In this document: positions 44,361 to 53,414 of the stretch, piece by piece
Layout of the letters: every line of letters begins with the position of its first letter
How positions within the stretch are numbered: position 1 is the stretch's first letter
Assembly (NCBI GenBank): GCA_017619375.1
Contig: JAFZSL010000007.1
Span: 124,001 to 188,000, forward strand
DNA length: 64,000 bases
Reading direction: 5' to 3'
Origin: Prevotella sp.
GTDB lineage: Bacteria > Bacteroidota > Bacteroidia > Bacteroidales > Bacteroidaceae
The notes under the pieces: model-generated
What the model was told of the DNA's origin: nothing
What the model saw: the letters and a program-made list of their open reading frames with translations, nothing else
The model's database searches: none
Position numbers and translations under genes: made by a program

Positions 44361-45818
44361 ATGATGGTCAAGGATGACATATGTATCATACATTCAACCA
44401 ATCACGATATGGTGGCTTTCATTCCTTTCCTGGTGCTAATAGCACTTCTTGTCTGTTGTATTTCTGTTTTCGGCAATGCCACGTTGGATGGTGCTAGCCA
44501 GATGTCGTTGTTCGTGGCCTCAGGCGTATGTGTATGGGTGGGGTGGTGCCAGGGACGCTTGAAATGGGAGCGTCTTGATGAGGAAATCACCAAGAAAGTA
44601 GCTGCATGCACCTCATCCATCGTCATTTTGCTGCTCATCGGTGCCATCGGTGGCACTTGGATGGTTTCAGGCATCGTTCCTACGATGATTTATTATGGGT
44701 TGCAAATCCTGTCCCCCCAATGGTTCCTTGTCACAACTTGTGTCATTTGTGCCATGGTCAGTTTGCTTATCGGTTCATCATGGACCACTATAGCAACGGT
44801 GGGGGTGGCGTTGCTGGGCATAGGAAATGCGATGGGATTCCATGAGGGATGGACGGCGGGTGCCATCATCAGCGGAGCCTATTTCGGAGACAAGTTGTCG
44901 CCCCTCTCCGACACCACCGTATTGGCCTCCAGTGTTGTAGGCACGCCGTTGTTTACACATATTAAATACATGTTATATACAACGGTCCCTGCATTCGCCA
45001 CAGCTGCTGTCATTTTCCTCATCGCCGGGTTGACCATGAACATAGCAGGTGAGGGTGATGTGGAGGCATTCCGCACAGGACTCTGCAACACATTCAACAT
45101 CTCGTTGTGGCTTCTTCTCGTGCCAGTGGCGACAGGAGTGATGATAGCGCGTCGGTGGCCCGCACTTGTCGTCTTGTTCCTGGCAACCATCATAGCTGCC
45201 ATCGTCGCCTTGGTGGCCCAACAAGAAGCTGTGAGGCAAATCGCAGATGCAGATGAAGGAATGGGAATGTTGACCCTCTACAAAGGAGTGATGAAAGTGT
45301 GTTACGATGCCACCAATCTTTCCACAGGTGTGCCGCAACTCGACCAACTGGTGGCGACCAGAGGAATGGCGGGAATGATGCCCACCATCTGGCTCATCAT
45401 CAGTGCACAAGTGTTTGCCGGGGCTCTCACCGCCACGGGACAGTTGCGTGATATCATGCGCTACGTGCTCAAGTTGGTGAAAGGCACCGCTACACTCGTG
45501 GCTTCCACGGTGGGGTGTGCCATCTTCCTCAACATCACTTCTGCTGATCAATTTTTGTCCATCATTCTGTCAAGTTCCATATTCAAAGAAACTTATGAGA
45601 AAAAAGGATATGAGTCACGTCTGCTCAGCCGCTCCTGTGAAGATGGGGGGACGGTAACGTCCGTGCTGGTGCCATGGAACACCTGCGGTATGACGCAAAG
45701 CACGGTGTTGGGTGTGGCGACATTAACTTACCTGCCGTATTGTTTCTTCAACCTGCTCTCACCATTGGTAAGCATCTTCGTCGCATTAATAGGATGGAAA
45801 ATCAAGAAAAACAAGTAA
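44361..45818 (+). CDS. nhaC: NhaC family sodium/proton antiporter
   Basis: A 485-residue inner-membrane protein with about 11-12 hydrophobic segments. NhaC family motifs include SSWTTIATVGVALLGIG, AGAIISGAYFGDKLSPLSDTT-type core (near 170-190), and SCEDGGTVTSVLVPWNTCG close to the C-terminus. It exchanges sodium for protons. Translation could start at 44361, 44364 or 44409; the last would begin directly before the first membrane segment. DUF4250 follows after 46 bp. Confidence 0.92.
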   Translation: MMVKDDICIIHSTNHDMVAFIPFLVLIALLVCCISVFGNATLDGASQMSLFVASGVCVWVGWCQGRLKWERLDEEITKKVAACTSSIVILLLIGAIGGTWMVSGIVPTMIYYGLQILSPQWFLVTTCVICAMVSLLIGSSWTTIATVGVALLGIGNAMGFHEGWTAGAIISGAYFGDKLSPLSDTTVLASSVVGTPLFTHIKYMLYTTVPAFATAAVIFLIAGLTMNIAGEGDVEAFRTGLCNTFNISLWLLLVPVATGVMIARRWPALVVLFLATIIAAIVALVAQQEAVRQIADADEGMGMLTLYKGVMKVCYDATNLSTGVPQLDQLVATRGMAGMMPTIWLIISAQVFAGALTATGQLRDIMRYVLKLVKGTATLVASTVGCAIFLNITSADQFLSIILSSSIFKETYEKKGYESRLLSRSCEDGGTVTSVLVPWNTCGMTQSTVLGVATLTYLPYCFFNLLSPLVSIFVALIGWKIKKNK

Positions 45819-45864
45819 GTTGATGAATATTTGTTTTTTACTGTTGATTTTCAGTGAGTAACTT

Positions 45865-46065
45865 ATGGATTACCTGCCCAAAGACCCGGCCATCTTGGTA
45901 TCAAGCGTCAACATGCTCCTGCGTGATGAGGAATTCGACACGCTGGAGGCTTTGTGCTATGCGTTCAGCAGAGAACCGTGGGAATTGAGAGACTATCTCC
46001 TTTCCCAGGGCTTTGTATGGAGCGAGGAACAAAAGCAGTTCAGGCCGATAGGTTACGACTCCTAA
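45865..46065 (+). CDS. DUF4250 family small protein
   Basis: A 66-residue protein matching DUF4250 over its whole length: MDYLPKDPAILVSSVNMLLRD, a helical middle, and a C-terminal DYLLSQGFVWSEEQKQF. It is a soluble, acidic helical protein of unknown role found beside transporters and metabolic genes. Probably co-transcribed with nhaC. Confidence 0.8.
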   Translation: MDYLPKDPAILVSSVNMLLRDEEFDTLEALCYAFSREPWELRDYLLSQGFVWSEEQKQFRPIGYDS

Positions 46066-46569
46066 CCATTTCTCAGAGAACTGTTACATTCTCCTTTTTA
46101 TGTCTTCATGCCTCTGGACAGTTGGTGAATTTGGCGTTTTCACCACAATATATTTCCAAGACATGATGTTTATCATTGTTGTTATAATCAATTCAAAGAA
46201 CGCTTTTGTTAGGCCGGATGAGCAGTGTCAAACTTGCTTGGACATTGCCATGGCGAAGAAAGGGTAGGATGTAATCCAACGCCATGTGATTTCAAATAAC
46301 GATGCAAAGGTAAGAACGAAGTGCGCAGTCTGACTGTGCAGTCGAAAAAAGTATTGAAAAAAGTACTGTTTTTAGTTATTTTCGGCTATGATAACGGATT
46401 CCGTTTTATTTAACCGGTTATGGAAAAGGGGCATTTTACTAACGAAGTCAGGATTAAAGTGCTTGTCATAAAAGTCATCAGCCTTTTCCTCGTTTAAGAT
46501 TAAGGTGATGCAAACGACATTTTCTCCATTTTTCCTTCTGCTTTTTTCTTTTTTCTCATATGAAGTTCG
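46066..46569. other. Intergenic region without a supported gene
   Basis: About 500 bp between DUF4250 and nrdJ. No convincing plus-strand gene. A minus-strand -7 match TACCTTTG lies at 46312-46305 and could drive a short leftward transcript with tiny reading frames of 30 and 26 codons; neither has other support. No B12 riboswitch pattern could be found ahead of the B12-dependent reductase. Confidence 0.4.
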
Positions 46570-46577
46570 TAATTTTG
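46570..46577 (+). promoter_or_regulatory. -7 element of nrdJ
   Basis: TAATTTTG followed by CA, 26 bases before the nrdJ ATG, giving a short leader of about 19 bases. Confidence 0.6.
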
Positions 46578-46602
46578 CAATCCTAAAAAAAAGACAAATC
46601 CC

Positions 46603-49155
46603 ATGAGTCATCAAGCAACTTTTTCATATGAAGAGGCTTACGCGGCCTCGCTTGACTATTTTGAAGGTGATGAATTGGCCGCTCGAGTGTGGGTCAACAA
46701 ATACGCGATGAAGGACAGTTTTGGAAACATCTATGAGAAGTCTCCTGCTGACATGCATTGGCGTATAGCCAAGGAAATAGCAAGGATTGAAAACAAATAT
46801 CCCAACCCCGTCGATGAACAGACCATATTTGAAATGCTCGACCATTTCAAATATATCGTTCCGGCCGGAAGTCCCATGACGGGCATTGGTAACAACTTGC
46901 AAGTGGCATCACTCTCCAACTGTTTCGTCATAGGATTGGACGGAAACGCCGATTCATACGGAGCCATCATGCGTATCGACCAGGAACAGGTGCAGTTGAT
47001 GAAAAGAAGAGGTGGCGTGGGCCATGACCTCACACACATCAGGCCTAAAGGTTCACCCGTCAACAATTCAGCACTCACCAGTACCGGACTGGTTCCTTTC
47101 ATGGAACGATACAGCAACTCCACCCGAGAAGTGGCTCAGGATGGGAGAAGGGGGGCGCTCATGCTCACAGTGAGTATCAAGCACCCTGATAGCGAGGCAT
47201 TCATAGATGCCAAGATGACAGAAGGGAGGGTCACTGGCGCAAATGTGTCGGTTCGCATCGACGACAATTTCATGCGAGCAGCCATAGAAGGAAAAGACTA
47301 TGTGCAAAAATTCCCCGTCGACAGCGCCAAACCCCTTGTGGAGAAGACCATCAAAGCCAAAGACCTATGGGGAAAAATCGTACACAATGCATGGAAGAGT
47401 GCAGAGCCGGGTGTCTTGTTTTGGGACACTATCATCAGGGAAAGCATACCCGACTGTTATGCCGACCTGGGATTCAGAACTATTTCCACCAATCCATGCG
47501 GTGAAATCCCACTCTGCCCTTATGACTCTTGCAGGCTCCTATCCATCAACTTGTATTCCTATGTCGAAGCGCCTTTCACCGATGAGGCCCGTTTCGATTT
47601 CGAACGCTTCAAGAAGCACGTGGCACTCGCACAACGTTTCATGGATGACATCATCGACCTTGAATTGGAGAAAATCGAGGCCATCATGGAGAAAATAAAA
47701 GCCGACCCCCAAAGTGATGAAATCAAGGGGGCGGAATATCACTTGTGGGAAAAAATCCTCAAAAAGAGCAGCATGGGAAGGCGTACAGGCGTCGGCATCA
47801 CCGCCGAAGGAGACATGATAGCTGCTCTGGGGATGAGGTATGGGACGCAAGAGGCCACCGACTTCGCCGTCAAGGTCCAACGCACGCTGGCCTTGGCTGC
47901 ATACGGGGCATCTGTCAACATGGCTAAAGAGAGAGGTGCCTTCGGCATATACGATGCCAAAAGGGAAGAGCACAATCCGTTCATTCAACGCATCAAAGAA
48001 GCCGACCCGAAACTTTACGACGACATGGTGGCCTATGGAAGGCGCAACATCGCATGTCTCACCATCGCTCCTACAGGGACAACCAGTCTCATGACCCAAA
48101 CCACAAGTGGGATAGAACCTGTGTTCAAGCCTGTATATAAAAGAAGAAGGAAGGTCAACCCCGGAGACACCAATGTGCACGTGGACTTTGTCGACGAGGT
48201 GGGTGACTCCTTCGAGGAATACATCGTCTATCATCCCAAGTTCATCACTTGGATGAAATCAAAAGGTTTCGACATTGAGAAAAGATATACTCAGGAGGAA
48301 ATAGAGGCGATGGTGGCTCAATCGCCTTACAACAAGGCTACCGCCAACGACGTGGATTGGCTTATGAAGGTCAAGATGCAAGGAGCTATTCAAAAATGGG
48401 TCGACCACTCCATCAGCGTCACAGTCAACCTACCCAACAACGTTGACGAGTCTCTCGTCAATAGGTTGTATGTTGAGGCATGGCTGTCAGGGTGCAAAGG
48501 ATGCACCATCTACAGGGATGGAAGCAGAGCCGGCGTCATGGTGTCTGTAGAGAATAAAAAGAAAAAGAACACCACACCTCCGGAACAAGAGTGCAAACGG
48601 CCGGAGGTGACGGAAGTAAGACCGCAAACCTTGGAGTGCGACGTGGTAAGATTCCAAAACAATAAGGAGAAATGGGTGGCTTTTGTAGGCTTGCTCAACG
48701 GATACCCTTACGAAATCTTCACCGGACTCCAAGACGACGAGGAAGGCATCGTGCTTCCCAAAACGGTCACAAAAGGCAAGATCATCAAACAGACCAACGA
48801 GGATGGCACCCATCGATACGATTTCCAATTTGAAAACAAAAGAGGGTATAAGACCACTGTAGAGGGACTTAGTGAAAAATTCAACCCTGAATATTGGAAT
48901 TATGCAAAGCTCATCTCTGGTGTGCTTAGATATAGAATGCCCATCGACCATGTCATCAAACTCGTAGGTTCTCTTCAACTCAAAAGCGAGAGCATCAACA
49001 CGTGGAAGAATGGTGTGGAGCGAGCGCTTAAGAAATATATTGTAGACGGCACCGTGGCCCATGGGAAGAAATGTCCGGTCTGTGGACAAGAAACCCTGGT
49101 TTATCAAGAGGGGTGCCTCATCTGTAAAAACTGCGGCACATCCAGATGCGGATAA
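46603..49155 (+). CDS. nrdJ: Adenosylcobalamin-dependent (class II) ribonucleoside-diphosphate reductase
   Basis: An 850-residue enzyme that makes deoxyribonucleotides without oxygen, using a B12 radical. Motifs: SLSNCFVIGLDG (first redox Cys), GGVGHDLTHIRPKGS, NPCGEIPLCPYDSC (finger-loop Cys), TIAPTGTTSLM, and SGCKGCTIYRDGSR. The C-terminus carries the zinc and redox cysteine cluster CPVCGQETL, then CLICKNCGTSRCG. No ATP-cone domain is seen at the N-terminus. The ATG follows a short leader. The last 10 bp overlap folB. Confidence 0.95.
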   Translation: MSHQATFSYEEAYAASLDYFEGDELAARVWVNKYAMKDSFGNIYEKSPADMHWRIAKEIARIENKYPNPVDEQTIFEMLDHFKYIVPAGSPMTGIGNNLQVASLSNCFVIGLDGNADSYGAIMRIDQEQVQLMKRRGGVGHDLTHIRPKGSPVNNSALTSTGLVPFMERYSNSTREVAQDGRRGALMLTVSIKHPDSEAFIDAKMTEGRVTGANVSVRIDDNFMRAAIEGKDYVQKFPVDSAKPLVEKTIKAKDLWGKIVHNAWKSAEPGVLFWDTIIRESIPDCYADLGFRTISTNPCGEIPLCPYDSCRLLSINLYSYVEAPFTDEARFDFERFKKHVALAQRFMDDIIDLELEKIEAIMEKIKADPQSDEIKGAEYHLWEKILKKSSMGRRTGVGITAEGDMIAALGMRYGTQEATDFAVKVQRTLALAAYGASVNMAKERGAFGIYDAKREEHNPFIQRIKEADPKLYDDMVAYGRRNIACLTIAPTGTTSLMTQTTSGIEPVFKPVYKRRRKVNPGDTNVHVDFVDEVGDSFEEYIVYHPKFITWMKSKGFDIEKRYTQEEIEAMVAQSPYNKATANDVDWLMKVKMQGAIQKWVDHSISVTVNLPNNVDESLVNRLYVEAWLSGCKGCTIYRDGSRAGVMVSVENKKKKNTTPPEQECKRPEVTEVRPQTLECDVVRFQNNKEKWVAFVGLLNGYPYEIFTGLQDDEEGIVLPKTVTKGKIIKQTNEDGTHRYDFQFENKRGYKTTVEGLSEKFNPEYWNYAKLISGVLRYRMPIDHVIKLVGSLQLKSESINTWKNGVERALKKYIVDGTVAHGKKCPVCGQETLVYQEGCLICKNCGTSRCG

Positions 49156-49532
49156 AAACATGTAACGTGCACGACACGGTAGTATTCATCAAAAACATGC
49201 GGTTCCACGCCCGCCATGGCGTGCTGGAACAAGAAAGTAGCGTGGGAGGAGAATTCCTTGTCACAGTGGAGGTAAAAGCCGATATTCAAAAGGCTTTTCA
49301 TTCAGACCGTGTCGAGGATACCATTAACTATGCGACGATTTATGAGATTGTCAAGACAGAGATGAATACGCCATCGGCCTTGTTGGAACATGTGGCAGCA
49401 AGAATGGCTGAAGCCATACTGCAAGAATTTGAAAGCGCTCTTGACGTGATGGTGGAAATCATGAAAACCAATCCTCCTATGGGTGCACAATGCGAAGGCG
49501 CCGGTGTAAGGGCGTCGTTCACCAGAAGCTGA
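49146..49532 (+). CDS. folB: Dihydroneopterin aldolase
   Basis: A 128-residue folate-pathway enzyme. Motifs: VFIKNMRFHARHGVLEQE (active-site region), RVEDTINYATIYEIV, ALLEHVAARMAEAIL, and VEIMKTNPPMGAQCEGAGV with the conserved Lys. The ATG at 49146 overlaps the nrdJ stop; the domain itself starts about 11 residues later, so a nearby later start is possible. Located after nrdJ, so both are likely one transcript; it supplies folate used by thyA and folA. Confidence 0.92.
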   Translation: MRIKTCNVHDTVVFIKNMRFHARHGVLEQESSVGGEFLVTVEVKADIQKAFHSDRVEDTINYATIYEIVKTEMNTPSALLEHVAARMAEAILQEFESALDVMVEIMKTNPPMGAQCEGAGVRASFTRS

Positions 49533-49557
49533 CTTTCAAAATGTTAAAAGCAAGGTG

Positions 49558-49572
49558 AAGGGACCTTCCCTT
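49558..49572 (+). terminator. Weak hairpin after folB
   Basis: AAGGGA/TCCCTT with a 3-base loop followed by TTCC. Short stem and no long T run; a weak terminator at best. Confidence 0.35.
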
Positions 49573-49669
49573 TTCCTGCTACAACGTCTTTTGTCCCCCA
49601 AACGACTAATTGTATCTTAAATAATGATAAAACGACACCACAAAGAGGGCCTTTTAAAGCATAATTGAT

Positions 49670-49677
49670 TAATTTTG
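49670..49677 (+). promoter_or_regulatory. -7 element of the amidase gene
   Basis: TAATTTTG followed by CA. The expected start of transcription near 49684 leaves only about 6-12 bases before the ATG at 49691 or 49697, an unusually short leader. Confidence 0.55.
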
Positions 49678-49690
49678 CAGAAGAATTGTA

Positions 49691-51928
49691 ATGGAAATGC
49701 ATAAAAAGATAGGATTAATTATAGCTTTCATAGCGTTTTGGGCCTTGCATGGGCTTGCTGCAGGCAAGTTCGTGCTTGTCATCGATGCCGGGCATGGTGG
49801 CAAAGACCCAGGTGCGTTAGGAAAGACTTCAAAGGAGAAAGATCTCAACCTTCAAGTGGCACTTGCCTTTGGAAACTATGTGGAAAAAAACTGTTCTGAT
49901 GTCAAGGTAGTCTATACAAGAAAGACGGATGTGTTTGTAGAACTTAAAGAACGAGCCAACATCGCCAATAAAAACAAGGCCGACCTTTTCATATCCATAC
50001 ACACAAACGCTCTTGACGGAGGGAAAATCTCAAGAGGATTTGAGACTTACACACTCGGCATGCACAGGGCTGCCGACAATCTCAACGTGGCAAAAAGGGA
50101 AAACTCAGTCATTTTCATTGAGAAAAACTACAAGCAGACTTATGCCGGATTCGACCCCAATTCTGCTGAAAGCTACATCATGTTTGAAATTCTCCAAGAC
50201 AAAAACATGGCCAACAGTGTGGAACTCGCAAAATTGATTCAAAGCGAGGTCTGCTCTTACAGCGGAAGGGCTAACAAAGGAGTGCACCAAGCTGGATTCC
50301 TGGTGCTCAGGGAAACATCCATGCCAAGTTGTCTCATCGAAATGGGGTTCATCACAACTCCAGACGAGGAAACATTTCTTAATACAAAAGAAGGACAAGA
50401 CAAAATAGCAAAAGGAATCTACAATGCTTTTGTCAAGTATAAGAAAAAATATGGTGTGAAGATGGCCCAAAACGAAGATGACCATCAAACAAACCAGTTG
50501 GAAACGGGCGACTTTGAAATGAACGACCTGGCTTCCAACGAAACAGGGCTCTTGCCTGCAAACAGTGATGAAGAATACAACGATAACAATGAAAACCTTC
50601 CCTCAAACAGCATCGTGGAACAAGACGACAATTTCTATGCTGTAACAGAATATGCACAACCACGAGCGGTTAGAGGTGTCGATGCTTTCTATGCCGACAC
50701 TCAACCCCAAGACCCCGTCCCACTCAACATATCCAAAGAAACCGCACAAGAGAACACCCAACAGCAAACCAATCCTGAAAAGGATATACCAATCACAAAT
50801 CCTCCTGGGAACTTGGCAGCAAACCCACAAACAACCAATGCCAAAGAAAAGCAAGAAAATCTTTCTGACAATACTTCACTGCCTGCTACTCCAAACAAGA
50901 ACAATGATTCCTTGAGCTCTGCAGAAGACAAGAATGTCTTGGCAATCCATACGCCCAATTTACCACCTCAAACCACAGATGTAGCAAGCAAGGCTAAGTT
51001 GCAAAAAGTCATTAGTCAAGAAAACACCAAATCTTCTTCAAACCAAAAGCCAGGAGAACCTGCTGTTGTTGCCCAAACTACCTCCTCTGGCCAAAAGCCT
51101 TCCGAGCCAGTCGTTGTAGCACAAACAACAGAAGTTGGCCAAAAACCAGCCGTTGTTGCTCAAACAGTCACCCCCAGCCAAAAGCCTTCCGAGCCAGTCG
51201 TTGTAGCACAAACAACAGAAGATGGCCAAAAGCCAGCCGTTGCTGCTCAAACAGTCACCCCCAGCCAAAAGCCTTCCGAGCCAGTCGTTGTAGCACAAAC
51301 AACAGAAGTTGGCCAAAAGCCAGCCGTTGCTGCTCAAACAGTCACCCCCAGCCCAAAGCCTTCTGAGCCAGTTGTTATAGCACAAACAACAGAAGTCGAC
51401 AAAAAGCCAGCCGTTGCAGCTCAAACAACCACCCCCAGCCCAAAGCCTGCCGAGCCATCCGTTGTTGCACAAACAACTGAAGTCGGCCAAAAGTCCATCG
51501 AACCGGCAAAAGCAGGTCAAACAGACAACAATACTCCTCAACTCTCCACCCCGCAAAAGGCGAAAGTTGTCGAAGAAGAACAACAAGCAGATGTCACGCA
51601 TGCTAAATATCCAGGACTCCCCGAGGTGACAGCACCACCACCGGGAACAATACTTGAAGGGAAACCCATCTTCAAAGTACAAATAGCAGCTACTACTGAA
51701 CCCAAGAATGTCAATAGCGACTTCTTCCACGGACTCAAAGACGTTGATGCATATACCGAAAACGGTATGGTCAAATACACCATAGGCGCTACAGATAATT
51801 TCGCCGAAGTGGAAAGCTTGAGAAACACGCTGCATGACAAGTTCCCCGGTGCCTTCATCATCGCATTCAGAGACGGGTATAAAATTCCCCTTCAAAACGC
51901 TCTGAGAGAATATAGAAAAAAACAATAA
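49691..51928 (+). CDS. N-acetylmuramoyl-L-alanine amidase with long repeat region and SPOR-like C-terminus
   Basis: A 745-residue exported cell-wall hydrolase. Signal peptide 1-24, then an amidase_3 domain (about 28-255) with zinc ligands in VIDAGHGGKDPGA and SIHTNA and the catalytic Glu in LIEMGFI. Residues about 260-655 are low-complexity, rich in Pro, Gln, Thr and Val, and contain the near-perfect repeat of 29 residues (VVVAQTTEVGQKPAV core). The last 90 residues (FKVQIAATTEPKNV to the end) look like a SPOR domain that binds denuded peptidoglycan at division sites. Family homologues in Bacteroidales are shorter, and the repeat section is an extension. Start could be 49697. It probably splits daughter-cell walls. 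Confidence 0.88.
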   Translation: MEMHKKIGLIIAFIAFWALHGLAAGKFVLVIDAGHGGKDPGALGKTSKEKDLNLQVALAFGNYVEKNCSDVKVVYTRKTDVFVELKERANIANKNKADLFISIHTNALDGGKISRGFETYTLGMHRAADNLNVAKRENSVIFIEKNYKQTYAGFDPNSAESYIMFEILQDKNMANSVELAKLIQSEVCSYSGRANKGVHQAGFLVLRETSMPSCLIEMGFITTPDEETFLNTKEGQDKIAKGIYNAFVKYKKKYGVKMAQNEDDHQTNQLETGDFEMNDLASNETGLLPANSDEEYNDNNENLPSNSIVEQDDNFYAVTEYAQPRAVRGVDAFYADTQPQDPVPLNISKETAQENTQQQTNPEKDIPITNPPGNLAANPQTTNAKEKQENLSDNTSLPATPNKNNDSLSSAEDKNVLAIHTPNLPPQTTDVASKAKLQKVISQENTKSSSNQKPGEPAVVAQTTSSGQKPSEPVVVAQTTEVGQKPAVVAQTVTPSQKPSEPVVVAQTTEDGQKPAVAAQTVTPSQKPSEPVVVAQTTEVGQKPAVAAQTVTPSPKPSEPVVIAQTTEVDKKPAVAAQTTTPSPKPAEPSVVAQTTEVGQKSIEPAKAGQTDNNTPQLSTPQKAKVVEEEQQADVTHAKYPGLPEVTAPPPGTILEGKPIFKVQIAATTEPKNVNSDFFHGLKDVDAYTENGMVKYTIGATDNFAEVESLRNTLHDKFPGAFIIAFRDGYKIPLQNALREYRKKQ
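51091..51525. repeat. About five tandem copies of an 87-bp coding repeat in the amidase gene
   Basis: The unit beginning CCAAAAGCCTTCCGAGCC starts at 51091, 51178, 51265 and about 51352 and 51439, always 87 bp (29 codons) apart. The first three are nearly identical and the last two diverge. The minus strand is also open across it, a result of the composition. Confidence 0.88.
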
Positions 51929-51952
51929 TCACCATTCCTACATTATATAAAT

Positions 51953-52888
51953 ATGAAAGCCTTTACAAAAGAAATAAGAATCGCATTGGTAGCCATAGCA
52001 GGAATCGTACTGCTATTTTTTGGAATGAACTACCTTAAAGGAGTCAGATTATTGGCTAATGGAAACAACTATTATATCACTTTCACAAACATCGATGGCC
52101 TTTCTGAATCCAATCCGGTAAAAGCTAATGGATACAAGGTGGGAACTGTGACAGCTATCAACTATGATTATGACAACCACGACAAAATCATCGTCGAGGT
52201 CGATATAGACGAACAATTCAAGATTCCAGTAGGGACTATAGCAGAAATATCCAGCGACTTGTTGGGAAATGTGGAAATCGACCTTGTGGAAGGAAATCTA
52301 AAGGATGGAATCATCCAACCCAATGGCAACATAGACGGAAGAATCAATGGAGGAGCATTGGCTCAGGTCAAGGATATGGTGCCAAAAGTGGAAAAATTGC
52401 TACCCAAAATAGACTCCATACTTACCAGTGTCAACTATATTCTTGCCGACCCTGCACTTCCTTCAGCCATTCATCACGCAGAACAAGTGACATATGACCT
52501 CACCACCACTACCAAGCAAATCAACACGCTGATGGGAGAAGTGAACAAAAGCGTACCTGGACTTATGGGAAAGGCAGACGGTGTGCTTGATAACGCCAAC
52601 TCGGCCATGGGAAACGTTGTCAGTGTGACTGGCAATCTCAACGGGAAAATCGAAAGTCTTGATTTGGAAACCACCCTTGCTGAACTCCAAGCTACATTGC
52701 AAAATCTTAAGACCTTCACTGCCGCACTCAACGACAACAAGGGGTCTTTAGGGCTTTTGATGAACGACCGTTCCGTTTATGACAATCTCAACTCCACCAT
52801 GGCACACGCCGACTCGCTCCTTGTCAATCTTAAGGAACATCCCAAAAGGTATGTGCATTTCTCTGTTTTCGGGAAAAAGGATAAATAA
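51953..52888 (+). CDS. MCE (MlaD-like) lipid-transport protein
   Basis: A 311-residue membrane-anchored protein. One N-terminal membrane segment (about 9-27), then an MCE domain (about 38-115; NYYITFTNIDGLSESNPVKANGYKVGTV-type core), and a long helical stretch (about 140-290) that can form a tunnel or coiled coil. Such proteins carry phospholipids between membranes. The order amidase - MCE - dnaA is typical of Bacteroidales. The gap after the amidase is only 24 bp, so they may be co-transcribed; no MlaE/MlaF ATPase is next to it here. Confidence 0.9.
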   Translation: MKAFTKEIRIALVAIAGIVLLFFGMNYLKGVRLLANGNNYYITFTNIDGLSESNPVKANGYKVGTVTAINYDYDNHDKIIVEVDIDEQFKIPVGTIAEISSDLLGNVEIDLVEGNLKDGIIQPNGNIDGRINGGALAQVKDMVPKVEKLLPKIDSILTSVNYILADPALPSAIHHAEQVTYDLTTTTKQINTLMGEVNKSVPGLMGKADGVLDNANSAMGNVVSVTGNLNGKIESLDLETTLAELQATLQNLKTFTAALNDNKGSLGLLMNDRSVYDNLNSTMAHADSLLVNLKEHPKRYVHFSVFGKKDK

Positions 52889-53414
52889 TAAATCAACCTG
52901 TCCTGAAATAAGTGGCAAATTGAATGAGTATGCCACAAAACAATATGCAAATCAAACGCAAAAACCTTGTTGGGAAATGCGACTTTTTGTGTTAAAATAG
53001 GCAAATTCTATTGCTGCTTGTGAACAAACAAAATAAATGAAAAAAAACACATCGGAAAGACTAAAATAGAATAGGTCTAAATAACTGTATCGTCAACAAT
53101 TACTTTAATTAAAATAAAAAAACAAGCTGAAATACAAAGGATTGCGTAAAAGAATGATTTATCATATTCGCATTTTGTCAATTCATATCCTTTTTATATA
53201 ACTTACGACATTTCAATAACTTGCAAAAATGCAAATGTAAACTATTTTTGATGGTTTAGGCAGAAAGGATAACTGTCCTTTTCATAGTAATTTACGGCTT
53301 TTCGTTGAAATAGTCCTAAAACTGATATTTGCTTATCAAAAAAAAAATGCCGATATTTGCATACGAATTAAAAAGAAAGGCATACACTGTCTTAATACCT
53401 TTTCAAAATAGTCA
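52889..53414. other. AT-rich intergenic region upstream of dnaA
   Basis: A 526-bp gap, strongly AT-rich, with short repeated motifs such as GATATTTGC (near 53321 and 53350). A plus-strand TACCTTTT close to 53396 could serve as a -7 element for dnaA. Only one near match to a DnaA box is seen (minus-strand TTGTTCACA at 53027-53019), so an origin here is not supported. Confidence 0.5.

Noticed and set aside
46372-46614. Minus-strand 80-codon reading frame upstream of nrdJ
   Set aside because: It covers the nrdJ promoter and start, has no promoter or homology that I can see.
51091-51525. Array of direct repeats that could suggest CRISPR
   Set aside because: Units of 87 bp have no spacers and are in frame within a coding gene.
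51038-51925. Minus-strand reading frame across the amidase repeats, rich in Cys and Gly
   Set aside because: An effect of the repeat composition; the plus-strand protein has a signal peptide, amidase domain and promoter.
53019-53027. Possible DnaA box
   Set aside because: Single site with a mismatch in the core; not enough for an origin.
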